A stretch of DNA of 64,000 nt, taken from NCBI GenBank assembly GCA_006384855.1, contig VCJN01003369.1, positions 1-64,000 of the forward strand. Reading direction: 5' to 3'. The position numbers and the translations under genes were made by a program. This document shows, in pieces, positions 10,276 to 21,665 of this stretch (its first letter is position 1; each line of letters starts with the position of its first letter). Origin of the DNA: Tetraselmis striata (lineage: Eukaryota > Chlorophyta > Chlorodendrophyceae > Chlorodendrales > Chlorodendraceae). The notes beneath the pieces were generated by a model that ran no database searches, had not been told where the DNA came from, and saw only the letters and a program-made list of their open reading frames with translations.

Positions 10276-13200
10276 CAAATGGAGCTGGTGTTAATTTAAG
10301 GGTAGGAGTGCCTGCCAATTAGGTTGACAGCTAAGCCTTCCTTATGTTGCTATGTATACATGTGTGTGAATGTATGCGAGTGGGTGACCCCCCTCCCCCC
10401 CCAAGAGAGGAATACAAGATATGCATGATACTCTATGAGAATACACCACGAAAAGTGTGCTGAGGATCTAACACTGCGGAACAATTCTATGTTTTAGGGA
10501 CCAACCGCCAACCAATAAACTGGTGCCTACCCCGATGGGTATTTCTGCCGCCATGCTTAGTATCCATTGTCTTGCCATCTCTGGGCGGTCCTGCTCAGGA
10601 TGGCTCACCGCGCCGTACCAGCTCGGCCTGTTACGGTAACACAGCCTCGCCTCTGCCCAGCCATCAAGTGTGTAACCCCTAAAGCAGTATACATCCCCTT
10701 CGCTGGAGCTGTCTAACCCTCTACCTGCCAAAACGCCCCCGCTTTCACTCGTATCTCTGGCCCATTGATATCTCTCTCACTTTGGCAACTCCGTCAGGTG
10801 CCAACGCGGTAATACGAACATCACTGCGAAAAAAAATAACCTGCCCTGCCTGCCAGAGATCAAATCTAGACAAAATTATGGCGGAGCTTTAGCGGATGTT
10901 TGCGTAGGTTGCATGCGAGGCCAATCTAACTGTATACCCTGCTCTCCTGCCCAACGCAATGAGAAATGCGTACGTGCGCGCGCTTATATGTGTGTGTGGG
11001 ATAGAGAGAGGAGAGAGAGACGAATTTATGCTTGTGAGAGAGAGGGTGAAGAGGATGCTTTCATCGATATTCCCACCCCCCTCCCCCTCTCCCCCCCCCG
11101 GCCCCCCACCCCCAACCCCCGGCCACACACACTTACACACACACACATATACCCAAAGCACTGTATCGCTTATCGGCATCTCTTAACCCCCTCCCCCTCT
11201 CTTCCTAATTGCTATGCGGCCCCAGTGGGAGGTGCGCCCGCGGAAGGTGCTGCCGGTGTTTCCCGTGTGGACGGACAACCGCGCGAGGGTGCCGGTGGAG
11301 CCACCGCCGGTGTCCGAGGACTGGGACAACCTGGTGTCGGAGCGCTTCCCGCTGGCTGGCAGATTCTGGTGCGGCGCCCCGCAGAGATTCAATCCGCGGT
11401 CTTGCGCCCCTTCTGCTAGTGCGGTTTGATAGTCCGGAGAGCATGAGCCACAAGCTCGACCGGGCAGTGCCTTTGTCGCTGCCATGGTGGAGCTTGGCTG
11501 TGCCACGCACTTCCGTACGCGGCGGAGTTGCTGAAGCTTGTACCAGAGGGCAGATTACAACCACCGTGTAGCTTTCGGATACATATGCTATCAGGATTTC
11601 ATTTGACATTCTGCAGTGAGTATATGACGACTCGTAACCTTTGATTGCTGGGTTTGCGGGTCGGAAGAGTAATTAACTGTTTTGCAGCAACGAGTCAGAA
11701 AATCTGGCTGGTATTCGTGGTGTATTCTGATATAGTCCACGATAGTAGTAGTTTCTCTCGCTGCGCCGGGGTGTCAAAACCGATAATACCGCGAACCCAG
11801 AGCGTGGTTGCGGTATTGGTATGTAAATAGTTTGATCAGGATCGGGTATTCGTACGAGCCGTACCGGCTATTTGCAGCGGGCGGTACTCGTTCCCAGGTC
11901 GACCATGTTTCTATCCAAGTGGAAACAGTGGTGCGCAGCGCACTTCAAAACGTCGAAACATTATAATTGTAAGGAAAGTTTAATGACAAAGGAATCGGCG
12001 GTCTATTCAATGGAATGTCCCATCCGCATAGCTCGGTTTGTTGGGGGAAAGGGGGGGCGGGGGGGAGTAGCGCAGTTTGTTCTCCGTCAATAAGACCTGT
12101 GAATCTCGACGTGCCGGACTCGCCGTTCGATGCGAAATGGACCAGTTGCCGTGCTCCAAAACCATAGAGCCGCACAGCCATAGGCACAGATACATGTGCC
12201 TCCACCCAGCATTCCATAGATGCAACCTTGCCGACGACACCAAGCGCGTACCGCCAGGGTATGAAGCGTGGGCGCTATGAAGCCTGATATCTAATAGCGT
12301 TCGATGTCCCCTACTGCACATACGGCAACTCCCCTAATTAGAATTGCTGCTCCATTTCATCTGACACTCCACCGCTAATACGTGTGCGTTGCCCTAGGAG
12401 CACCGTTACGACACTGTTCCATACACTGTTGGGTATCCCTGCTTTCTCTGCGAGGGAGAGAAAGGGAGGATGTTGCGCGTTTAGATGCCGGAAATCCTGC
12501 TGACAGTGGCTACTGGCCGGCGCTCCGCAGGCAGCTGCAGACGGTGTGCCAGGAGGACAAGGGGCGGCAGCACCTATACCTCTACCTGCTGCCCGCGAGC
12601 AAGGCCAACCTGTGGGGCAATCAGTCCGGGAACCGCATCGACTGCAACCTGGTGCTGCTCCGCCAGCCGGGCCTGCGCTCCCGGCGCGGCATTGGCGATG
12701 GTGCCTCCCCTCCCCCCCCCCCCCCCCCCCCCAATCCCTCCATGTACACCCTTCCATAAATGTTTGAAATATATTATAGGGTCCTGGCCGCCTCGCTCCT
12801 GATTCTGATCGAATCTACCCGCAAGTACGCCTTGGGATCGCTCTGTGTTATTGTTGTCACCCCCCCCCCCCCCCCTCGCAAAGGAAAATGACTATAATCA
12901 TCTCGGACTGTATTAGAATGTACTACAAATCCGACCCAATACTTGTGCAAACCAGATAAACGTGCGAAGCAATTCGACCTTGGAACGCAATCAATAAATG
13001 TTACGGGTATTGCGGCCTGCGGACCCATTCAACTAAATACTTCGGTATGTTTGTGCCGGGGACAGTGGTGAAGCGCATCACTTGGACGTACATGAAGGAG
13101 GAGGTGATGCAGCAGACGGGGCGCGGCTACGCGATGACGGACATGGACTCGGTCCTGAACCCCGCCAACAGCTTCATCTCGAGCGCGCGGTACCTGCTGG

Positions 13201-13337
13201 TGCAGGCGCGCCTGCACCGCGACGAGCCGCTCTTCCAGCACGCCGCGCAGACCAAAATGCGCCGCGCGGGGGAGCACCCGGACTACCCCTTCCCGTGGGA
13301 CCCGGAGCAGGGGTTCTACATCCGGAACCATGGCTGA
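7237..13337 (+). CDS. BTB/POZ domain protein with uncharacterised C-terminal region (5 exons)
   Basis: Exons by phase: 7237-7299, 9140-10072, 11226-11368, 12507-12700, 13066-13337, giving 534 residues. Exon 1 encodes MKRTAAELKRDVFAKLRTDPE; joined to LADWVFIVQGQEIRAPGN it gives a typical BTB start (DPELADWVFIV, then the conserved hydrophobic and S/F-rich core) through about residue 130. BTB domains dimerise and often bind Cullin-3. Residues 130-332 are helical and may be BACK-like. Residues 333-534 carry conserved-looking blocks (KGRQHLYLYLLPASKANLWG; VVKRITWTYMKEEVMQQTGR) that I do not recognise. Exon 3's donor (after 11368) is the least certain junction; the others agree in phase and have good GT/AG. 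Intron 1 (1840 bp) is packed with repeats; intron 4 starts with a C tract 7 nt after its donor. The 397-residue antisense frame (8912-10105) is a shadow. Confidence 0.75.
7481..7537. repeat. Facing C20 and G20 tracts forming a hairpin (intron 1 of BTB gene)
   Basis: A run of about 19 C plus a short CACCCC is followed, after a roughly 10-nt spacer, by a run of about 19 G, with GAGAC before and GTCCG after. This is a near-perfect inverted repeat that could fold on either strand. Confidence 0.85.
7740..8275. repeat. GTACC / GGTAC-rich repeat field
   Basis: Many short palindromic units such as CCAGGTACCAGTACCAGTACCGG (about 7760) and GTACCGGTACCGGGGTACC (about 8215-8235) are spread over 500 bp of intron 1. 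The same GTACCGGTAC words recur near 21700, 35270-35290, 59755-59775, 59870-59890 and 61290-61310. Confidence 0.7.
8420..8515. repeat. AAT-rich low-complexity tract
   Basis: (AATAATTTAATAATAATA)-type low-complexity DNA within BTB intron 1, bounded by GGTCGCTA words on both sides (about 8390 and 8493). It stands out from the GC-rich surroundings. The remainder of the intron shows no gene. Confidence 0.7.
10109..10272. repeat. Two (GA)n microsatellites in BTB intron 2, flanked by a partial duplication
   Basis: (GA)n tracts at about 10111-10140 and 10238-10271 are each preceded by a similar CACCGCTATC(A/G)CACTTTG word and each followed by an AGCTG(A/G)TGTT word, so about 40-50 bp around the tract is duplicated. 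A further interrupted GA tract lies at 10999-11046. Introns 2 (10073-11225) and 3 (11369-12506) show no other gene. Confidence 0.75.
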
Positions 13338-14555
13338 CGCGCCGAGGAGCAGGATGACAGCGCAGAGGCACGCCGCTGAGTGCTCCAGTTCCGGCAATAT
13401 ACCGAAATGGGGCTCCCATGACTGCCAGCTGCGCTTTTGGGCGCACTGGACCCTTCGTTGAAAGTAGGCAGCAGGAACAGCCGCTGCGCTTTGGGCCAGA
13501 TGAGCACTAGAATATAATGCGGCGGTGCGCGGGGTTGCACCGTCTCTGCTCATGCCATCGAGGCGCAATCCTGGTGCACAGCGGGCAGGCGGCATCGGCA
13601 GCGGTTTCGGAGCAGGCAGGCGGCATTGGCAGTGGTTTCGGAGCATCTTCCAGTTCAGTTCATGCTCTCAGGCAGCACACCGCGTGAAGCCTCCCTCGGA
13701 CAGAGAAGAATGAAGAGCGCAGCGCCGCCACCCAGTATATAATGCTGCACCAACAGTATGCATACATACAGTTATACATCTCCAGTTAGCGCCTCCAGGG
13801 GCGCCGCCCACACGCGCCTGCTTTGCCGAGCTACTTCAGCTGCAGCAGGCAGCACCCAGTAGTACTCATCACCAAAGAGTTTGAAGCAGTGGCACAAGTA
13901 GAATGAGAAGATGTGAAAATTAACTGTTCTGATACAGTATGATTCTGATACCAATATATATCACTGGCAGGAAGCACGTTGTATATTTACATACACGATA
14001 TACACATACATGCATATATGTGTATATACACATGGTTCATCAGAGTAATTCTTTCACAGCAGTGTGGTATGCCCTGAAGTGCCGCTGCCGATATTTCTAG
14101 CTGGAAAAAAATGATATGGCGGCTGTTCACATGCGCTCGCCTGATGCTTCGGGAATAAACCCTGCAAGGGGCCAGAGATTGCGCGATGTGGCCTTGGAGG
14201 CGGCTGCACCCTGTGCGGCTCCAAGCGCAGGTTTTGTAGGTTTGAGCACTACGGGGGCCGGCGCGGTAATAACATCTCTGCAAATGGGAGCCTGCCCTGC
14301 GTGCCAGAGGTCAAATGTCGAGTAATCCATAGCGGAACCGTATCGAATGTAATGCTTGGTTGCATGCAAGACCGACTCAACAGCAGCCTTTGCTCCGCTT
14401 TGAAGCGGGCGCCACGGCTTCACGATGCTCCGTCGATGCAAGGCCCGGCCAGATCGAGGCATGCTAGAAACACTGCACGTATGAGGACGCCACCAAGCCG
14501 GAACGAGGGCGGGGATGGCGCCGATGGTTTGTGCGCCGGCCGCCACCATCCGCCA
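13338..14555. other. Intergenic region, convergent gene ends
   Basis: Lies between the 3' ends of the BTB gene (+) and the membrane protein gene (-). Minus and plus frames here are short with no recognisable domain. Small TA/CA-rich stretch at 13975-14030. I see no supported gene. Confidence 0.5.
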
Positions 14556-15857
14556 TCAGTCGTCGGAGAAGCAGAAGGACCACATCTGGCGGGGATCCTG
14601 CAGCGTCATGTCCAGCTCCTGCCGCCACAGACAACAGCCGCGTGCCCGCACCATGTCATACACCGCCCCAGGCACATCTGGCGACGGGTCCGAGTTGTAT
14701 GGCACATGGCGGTCCGGGCACATCAGCAGCCGGGCGCACCATGGCCACCTCGTCCAGGGCCGCTGCCAGGCGCGCCACGTCCCCCCGCAGCAGCGCCACA
14801 TCCAGCTCCCTGCCCAGCGGCAGAGGGGCTGTTGGGTGCATGTTGACGGCGCACTGTGACAAGGGCGCAGAGGGACAGGCTCTCGGGGGGTGAAGGCCCA
14901 ACCTGTCCAGGGTGCCCATCAGCTTGTCCGCCGCGCCGCGCATCTTGAGCCCCTCGAACCTGCGCAGCCGCGATGAAACGCAGTACTCTAAGGAAATATT
15001 GCCCCGACCAGCTCCCCCGCGAGCATCGCGGAAAACAGCGCCGCGCACCGCCAACCCTACCTCTCAAAGGTTGGCCTCACGCATCTGAGCAGCGCGCCCA
15101 GCTCGTCGGATAGCGTGTCCACCTGCCATACCTCCTCTGTGCGGAACCCATGCAGTTCAGGTGAGCGCAGAAATGTGTAGATAATAAGGGCACTCGCAGG
15201 CACTATGCTCGTAGCGAGTGGAGCATTGTGTCATTTATTCATTTGCGCCCGGCATAGGCCGATGTGGGCCTCTCGTCGGCACCCTCCACAGGCGGTGCAT
15301 GGCGGCGACGCACCTGTCAGCCTGGGCAGAAGGTCCCGCAGAGCTTGGGCATCCTCGCGGTCCGCCGCCAGCAGCGTGCTCTCCAGCAGCTGCCGTATCC
15401 CGCCGACGCGCGCCGCCAGCGCCGGCAGCCCCCGCGCGCCGGTGCGCTCGCTCTCGCGCGACTGCTTCCGCCGCTCCAAAGCGCGCAGCACCTCCACGTT
15501 GGCGGCCGCCCGAGCGCACCCCGCCCAGCCCGTCAGCGACACGCCCAATAGCGCCAAGCCCAGCACGCCCGCCCGGCGCGACGGGTTGTCCACCACGCAT
15601 CTCTTCGACGGCTGGATCGCGCCATGCAGTATGAGCCTTCCCCTAAACTTTTTCATGAGAGGATTCCGCTCTAGGGTTAACTGGGCGCTTAGCAGGTGCC
15701 CTCCGTCCGTGCAGTTGGAAAGGAGTAGTCGTAGCTGTCGACGAGATATCGGCGGGCTGAGCCGCGCTGCGCTCCGCGCGTCGGCGGTAGCGGATCCGCC
15801 GTTGCTGGAAAGCACGCTAAAGGCACTGCGGCCTACAGAGGTGACCGTTGTTTGCAT
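14556..15857 (-). CDS. Predicted single-pass membrane protein with coiled-coil region (4-5 exons)
   Basis: Minus-strand exons joined by phase: 15857-15314, 15136-15061, 14959-14903, then from 14809 down. Residues 97-116 (GVLGLALLGVSLTGWAG core) are a likely membrane segment after a basic PSRR; the following 100 residues are helical and charged (VEVLRALERRKQ, RQLLESTLLAADREDAQALR). The next exons read EVWQVDTLSDELGALLRCV, FEGLKMRGAADKLMGTLD and ELDVALLRGDVARLAAALDE. The 3' end is ambiguous: either an intron from about 14740 to 14636 joins to a short last exon ending ...DMTLQDPRQMWSFCFSDD, or the frame shifts once. The N-terminus is also uncertain; Met at 15857 gives an Arg/Ser-rich possible presequence, while a Met at 15656 is an alternative. 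A topology like peroxin-3 (short N-terminus, one membrane helix, helical body) came to mind but no diagnostic motif confirms it. Confidence 0.5.
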
Positions 15858-16193
15858 TGTGGAGAAAATAGAGCGATTAGTCCAGCACAAGCAACAGACG
15901 GGTTTTCTGGCCTCGCGGAGCAAGGGATGGACGGATGAAGACATATGATGCGCAATTTGATATAGCCCGCCCGCCCTAGTTACTGCTTCCACCCCGCAGT
16001 CGCTGTAGAGGACCTTTCTGATTGCCTTTTATTTTGGTGATTTCCGATATCGCCTTCTGCTGCTAGCTCATGTAATTATATAGCCCGCCCGCCCCCAACA
16101 CACACCAAAGCGCACCTGTACAAGCCCAGCACCAGCCCCGCAGAGCACCAGCACCAGAGCAGAGGATTACAAACTAACCCATGATAAGGATTA
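15858..16193. other. Intergenic, with one copy of the dispersed GGTGATTTCC repeat
   Basis: At about 16030-16080 it reads TTTTGGTGATTTCCGATATC then GCCTTCTGCTGCTAGCTCATG, the plus-oriented form of the repeat at 6590-6652. ATATAGCCCGCCCGCCC words flank it at about 15960 and 16078, an apparent short duplication around the repeat. No gene. Confidence 0.55.
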
Positions 16194-17810
16194 CCCCCTT
16201 CCTATACAGGAATGATAACTTTTTCTTAACTCGTAACGGTACACGGTACGGGTACAGTGGACGGTCAAGATCTCGTCCACCTGTACCCGCGGCGATCTGA
16301 CGGTCCGTGTAGAACGGGTATCGCTATTGATAATTATCATTCCTAATGATAACTTTACCCCCTTCCTATACAGACTTTCATAACTATTTTTCATAACTTT
16401 TCCGGGTGACTTTATCATTATCGCGACCACGGTCCTATACAGTGCGAATGATAAGTTATCATTCCGTCATCACCGCCGCCCGTACAGGATAGCGGATTCG
16501 CGCGGGGACCGTGCCGGGCAGCGCAGCCGGCATCGCCCGCACTCCGCATCCTCCACCCAAACCCACTTGCCGACACCTCCTCGGCCCAGTCAAGCGCAGC
16601 GACTCCCGCCTCGCCCGCAAGACACCGAAGATGAGCAAAGAACTGTGGGATTACGGTGGCGTAGGGGACGAGGACCACGAGCTGGAGGCGGATGAAGGCG
16701 GGGACGGCAGCGACGGCGAAGCCTGCGGAGATGCCGGCGGCGATGACGCTGCTAGCGAACAAGCGGGCGAGGACGCTCCTTTGGGCTGCGCCTACGGGTG
16801 CGCACAGGCGGGGCACGCGGGCGGGGATCTCGAGCTGATGGTCCGCTGGCGGTCCGACGGGTGGCAGAGGCGACAACTACAGGCGGGCGGCGGCCACAGG
16901 GGCGTTAAAAACGTACCGTACGGGACGGAAAAGTTATCATTATCTGTAATGATAACTCCAGCGCTCTTCAATCCCGAGCGGCTTCCGGATTGAAGAGCGC
17001 TAACCCCCTTCCTATACAGGAATGATAACTTTTTCTTAACTCGTAACGGTACACGGTACGGGTACAGTGGACGGTCAAGATCTCGTCCACCTGTACCCGC
17101 GGCGATCTGACGGTCCGTGTAGAACGGGTATCGCTATTGATAATTATCATTCCTAATGATAACTTTAGCGCTCTTCAATCCGGAAGCCGCTCGGGATTGA
17201 AGAGCGCTGGAGTTATCATTACAGATAATGATAACTTTTCCGTCCCGTACGGTACGTTTTTAACGCCCCTGTGGCCGCCGCCCGCCTGTAGTTGTCGCCT
17301 CTGCCACCCGTCGGACCGCCAGCGGACCATCAGCTCGAGATCCCCGCCCGCGTGCCCCGCCTGTGCGCACCCGTAGGCGCAGCCCAAAGGAGCGTCCTCG
17401 CCCGCTTGTTCGCTAGCAGCGTCATCGCCGCCGGCATCTCCGCAGGCTTCGCCGTCGCTGCCGTCCCCGCCTTCATCCGCCTCCAGCTCGTGGTCCTCGT
17501 CCCCTACGCCACCGTAATCCCACAGTTCTTTGCTCATCTTCGGTGTCTTGCGGGCGAGGCGGGAGTCGCTGCGCTTGACTGGGCCGAGGAGGTGTCGGCA
17601 AGTGGGTTTGGGTGGAGGATGCGGAGTGCGGGCGATGCCGGCTGCGCTGCCCGGCACGGTCCCCGCGCGAATCCGCTATCCTGTACGGGCGGCGGTGATG
17701 ACGGAATGATAACTTATCATTCGCACTGTATAGGACCGTGGTCGCGATAATGATAAAGTCACCCGGAAAAGTTATGAAAAATAGTTATGAAAGTCTGTAT
17801 AGGAAGGGGG
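16194..17810. mobile_element. Foldback-type element: perfect 644-bp inverted repeat plus two direct 163-bp units
   Basis: Layout is unit S (16194-16356), left arm (16358-17001), unit S again (17004-17166), right arm (17167-17810). The two arms are exact reverse complements by my reading (every position pair sums to 34168), and the two S units are the same length and appear identical. The word CCCCCTTCCTATACAG begins S, the left arm and the second S, and its reverse complement ends the right arm, so it is the terminal motif of the family. Each arm ends inward in its own small palindrome around GAAGAGCGCT. No transposase is visible, so it would be non-autonomous. An assembly or amplification foldback artefact is the main alternative. 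Confidence 0.7.
16511..16993 (+). other. 160-residue open frame inside the left arm of the palindrome
   Basis: An acidic, Gly/Asp-rich frame (core KTPKMSKELWDYGGVGDED) that is repeated exactly at 17657-17175 on the minus strand because the arms are identical. The opposite strand of each arm also holds an equally long open frame (16876-16418 and 17292-17750) with hydrophobic stretches. Open frames on both strands of a GC-rich repeat are weak evidence for coding; no family recognised. Confidence 0.2.
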
Positions 17811-19429
17811 TTAGGTTAAAAACACAGATGGAGGTGCTTTTCCCGCCCCCGGGACAGGACTGGCAGCAGTGAAATCCTTGCAGCGTCTCTACATCGGCCG
17901 TTCAGGCAGCAATCCAGTTACGCAAAGCCCTGGGTAGGCGAAGCTACATTATAGTCATCGCGCAAATTCCGAGCAGGCATTCTGCAGAACTAACTAGAGG
18001 TCGGTGACGGGATTTCCAATAGTGTTGGATTATACCGTCTAAAACACTGCCATGAAAATACCCGGCACTGCCCACGAAAGGTCCGCCCTACCGCCCGTTC
18101 GGGCGTCGGCCCATTCGAGTTATCATCCGAGTTGGTGCAAGCCCCACCCCGCGGAGCATAGCATTTCGGGAGTGCGATACATTTGCAATAAAAAAGCAGT
18201 GTAAGGGAGGGCCCGGCGCCATAAAATTTTTCCCATTCCCAGTAAAATCCAGGGCGCCGTGAAGGGAGGGGGGGACCCCGCGCCCCAAATAAAGGCACTG
18301 AAGTCCTCAGGTGTTGACGCAATAATCTGACTACTTATAAAATCCCTGAACTCCGGAACTAACTAAGAACCCCAAAATATGACGGGTATACCCCAACCGT
18401 GAGCACTCATCCATCTATATATGTTCGATAGTCTCATATACACCTCCGCCACATGCAAGTCGGTGTTCAAGGAACGGCTAAGGCATGGCATGAATCCGGG
18501 CCAATCGGCGGGCAATGGGAAATACTCGCTCGAGTGCGTAACTGTATCATGATGTGTAGCCCGGCCACAACCCCGCATGAACACCTACACCGTATGGTGG
18601 CAACAGGTTAATTTGACGCATGGACATATACACCTCTGGTTTTAGTGCGTTTAACTATGCCGACGATTTGTAACGCGCCCACACCGATGCCTTTACTAGT
18701 TTAGCGGCATCGCGCGCGGCTAGTGACCTCCTCCAGTCAAGTGGAAGGTGCGCCTTCTCAGCTAGCCCTACGTTCGCCCTAGCTAGTCGATCCAACCACC
18801 GCACAATCCCCGACGTCGACGTGTTAGGGCGCGCCCGACTTGGCTGATCTACTAAATGGGTTATACATGTATTCAAGTCGGATGCATCGTGGAACGCCCG
18901 AGCCCGTCAGTGCCGCAGCGGCCGTAGCCTCTATGGGCGCAATGTCCAATTCCCGCATCATCGGTGCAGTGGCCACCCTAGGGGGTGTATTTACCCACCC
19001 CAATGAGGCACCGCGAGCACTGATTGAGTACGGTTTGTAATTTATTCGCGCCGCTAGTTCTATCCATGCCCCAGCCATACTTCACATTCGTAAGTTAAAA
19101 CCAGAACTTAGGTTTTAAAGACAGACACGCGCACATTATTAGGAATTATGTCCCGTCCACCGACTAATACCGAATCGAGCGCCTCAATGGCGCGTTAACC
19201 CTTCTTAACCCGGTCGTCTACTATGTGTTGCATACCTAAATCTGACTTATTTAGTGACCGTACCCAAATACCTATATTCATTTACAACCAGTGCCCGTTT
19301 CCCCCCAAGCTGCCATCGGGCAGCTTGTTCGCGTCACGCGGTGTTGCTGTCGGAATATCGGCCTAATGACATCACTCCACACCTAGGCCCCGTAAAATGG
19401 TCCTCCGCCCATAGTGAGAAGTGGCGAAC

Positions 19430-20345
19430 ATGGCATGCAGGTTATCGAACGAGCAAGTGATACCAATAGCGTCGTCCGCGTATAATTGACATAGCACCCT
19501 TAGTGGTTGCCTTGCCGCTATTGTGTCGGTGCACCCTGGTACATCACACCCTATATGTTCTACCCCATCGAATATATCGTTAATACATATGTTAAATAGG
19601 ATGGGGGAAGCGGGGCATCCCTGTCGGAGGCCACGCTCGATGGGTATGGGGTCTGATAGTGTTCCCGGTCCACCCCTGTCTTGACCCGAACCATACTATC
19701 CTTGTATAAAGTTTTAGTGAAGGTAAGCATATGACCCGTTACTCCTATCTCTTGTAGTTTTAGGAATAAAAGGTCATGAGGCACGGTGTAATATGCTTTC
19801 CTAGTGTCAATAAACCCGCGTATGTGGGTGGACGTGCCGCTTGGCGACGAGCCGCGATATCGAACAAGCTGACGACTTGCATGGGGCTCTCCTCATTCCG
19901 CTTAAAACCCGCTTGCCAAAGGCGGATTATCCCTTTAGCTTGGCTGACGTCACACGTCGTCTTGCAAGCGTTGGGTACTGACGGTCATAAGAAGTTTCCA
20001 AGCGGCGCCCACAATCAAATAAGTACCCCATTAATTGTCCATAACGGTCGCGAGTCACCTTTCTTTGGCACCGATACTATGGCCGAGCTACGCCATTGCT
20101 GGGGAATATAGTTCTTAGTCCATATCCCGTTAATTAAGGCAAGCAATGCCTTGCCAAAATGGCTCTTCGGGGCGTATATCGCCAATTTTAAAGCCTCTAC
20201 AGAAACCCCATCTTGTCCCTGGGCCTTGTTATTTTCTAAACGCCTAAGAGCATTGACTACTTCCTCCCATGATATATGCCCATTAATCCCGTTTCGTGCG
20301 GGGGCAATGGGTGGCGATGTACCGTGGCGGTGATCCCACGCCGCA
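19430..20345 (-). pseudogene. LINE reverse transcriptase domain, disrupted
   Basis: RT motifs appear in order on the minus strand: an entry block with EEVVNALRRLENNKAQGQDG, the palm helix VPHDLLFLKLQEIGVTG with TKTLYKDSMVRVKTG, and the YADD catalytic box. They fall in more than one frame, so the gene has accumulated indels. Family level: an endonuclease-bearing LINE; clade not assigned. Confidence 0.7.
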
Positions 20346-20352
20346 CGGTGAT

Positions 20353-21030
20353 TTATATCGCAACCCGTTGCGCTAGGAGGTGGGGGTCACGCAGCAGCTC
20401 CCGATAGTGCCGCGCCCAGCACGCATTGATTTCGCCCGGCTCGGTATGAAGTACTCCCGATACCGGATCGCGTATTGGCTGGTAATTTGCGCCCTCGAAT
20501 GAACCCTGCCCCGTACGGAGAGAGCGCTCCATCTTCCAGTCCTCCCGTCTCCCACCAGCACCCTTCACCGTTTTCTGCACGGCATGCTCCCTATGGCGGC
20601 GGCGGTTATTACGGACTATTGTCCGAACCCTATGCCGTGCAGCAACATTACGTGCCGACGCTAGAGCGGCATCCCGAGGGCCCCAAGTCCCCCGGCACGC
20701 CATAAAGGCCATGCGCCGACGATTAATCGCACCTAGGATAGACCGTTGCAGCGGCGGCACTAGGCCACGACGCCTGGGCTTGGTAACGGCCCCTACCCCG
20801 GGCGCCGCCGACCATATTGCCGGGATAAAGTGGTCGGCGTCGGTGTCTAGGGATCCCCCCCCTCCCGAGGGCCCGCCGTCTACATGTGGGTCATCTAGAG
20901 GGGCGAGCACCGCGAACGGATTAGCGGTGACGAAATCGTGGAACGGCTTCGGCCATTCAGAGGGAGAATCACCGTGGTCGGTTTGGGAATGGACCTTGCA
21001 GACATGCGTCCATGCATGGGAGGTGGACAT
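20353..21030 (-). pseudogene. LINE linker between endonuclease and RT
   Basis: A 225-residue open frame ending in LHTEPGEINACWARHYRELL, a stretch typical of the segment just before the RT domain of LINE ORF2, where new-strand primers bind. The Arg-rich middle (RRRHREHAVQKTVKGAGGRR) fits a nucleic-acid-binding linker. It stays open through the whole length, so this part is the best kept of the LINE. Confidence 0.6.
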
Positions 21031-21665
21031 GTATCCTCACGGATGGCGCCCACAGGAAAAGAAGACATGACAGTGATGTGTTCGGAGGTGTCCCGAGAGT
21101 AGTTCACCCATGCCGAGGGCGAGAGAGGGGGGGGAGGGCCTATGGTGGGCGGAGGCCATCCGATATAGTGGTCGCGAACGCGGCAGCTGCCCCCACGACA
21201 AGTACCGTGTTCTCGCGCCGATGCATCCCGCGGCCACATGGGCTTACCGCCGGGTAGGCACCGCCAACGCCTGAGTAGAGCCGTCAACTCCCTTTCATCC
21301 ATGTTCCATTCCCCCCCCCCCCCCCCCCCCGCCCCCACCACCACGATCATATCTCTCGGATAACTCGTACGAAGCCGCGCCAACTCTTCGCGCAGGCGGT
21401 CCCGATACGGTTCCCCCGGTGAGCCGGTGGGCAAATAGGCCGAGATAAACATAGTGGCCGCGGAGTCACTGCAACCTCCCCCCACCCGGACACATGTCCA
21501 ACATCGGTGGGGCGCGCCGACTGCCCGCGCCCGGTACGGCGACCGGACTAACACACAACACCCGGGCATGGGAGGGGAGGCTAAGGGCGATGGGTGGGGT
21601 GGAGGGGGAGGGCGGGCGGCGTGGCGATCCCAGTACGAGCAGTGCTCCGCAAGTACCACCCCCAC
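20895..21665 (-). pseudogene. LINE endonuclease region
   Basis: A 256-residue frame; the central part (RLREELARLRTSYPRDMIVV, then VGAGGGGGGEWNMDE) matches the position where APE-type LINE endonucleases carry GDWN. The run of glycines replaces the usual short GGDWN and is encoded by a tract of about 21 C on the plus strand (21310-21331), an obvious homopolymer expansion. The tail of the frame (Ser/Pro-rich) is probably out of the original frame. Confidence 0.6.

Noticed and set aside
13029-13646. 205-residue minus-strand frame
   Set aside because: Mirror of the last BTB exon, whose phase and composition are better on the plus strand.
14660-15860. Assignment of the membrane protein as peroxin-3
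   Set aside because: Topology is similar but none of the peroxin-3 signature stretches could be found, so the name was not given.
15205-15948. 247-residue plus-strand frame
   Set aside because: Antisense of exon 1 of the membrane protein gene; Ser/Arg/Pro-rich, no domain.
16418-17750. Two identical host genes in opposite orientation
   Set aside because: Open frames occur on both strands of both arms because the arms are exact inverted copies; no homology or splice pattern supports a gene.
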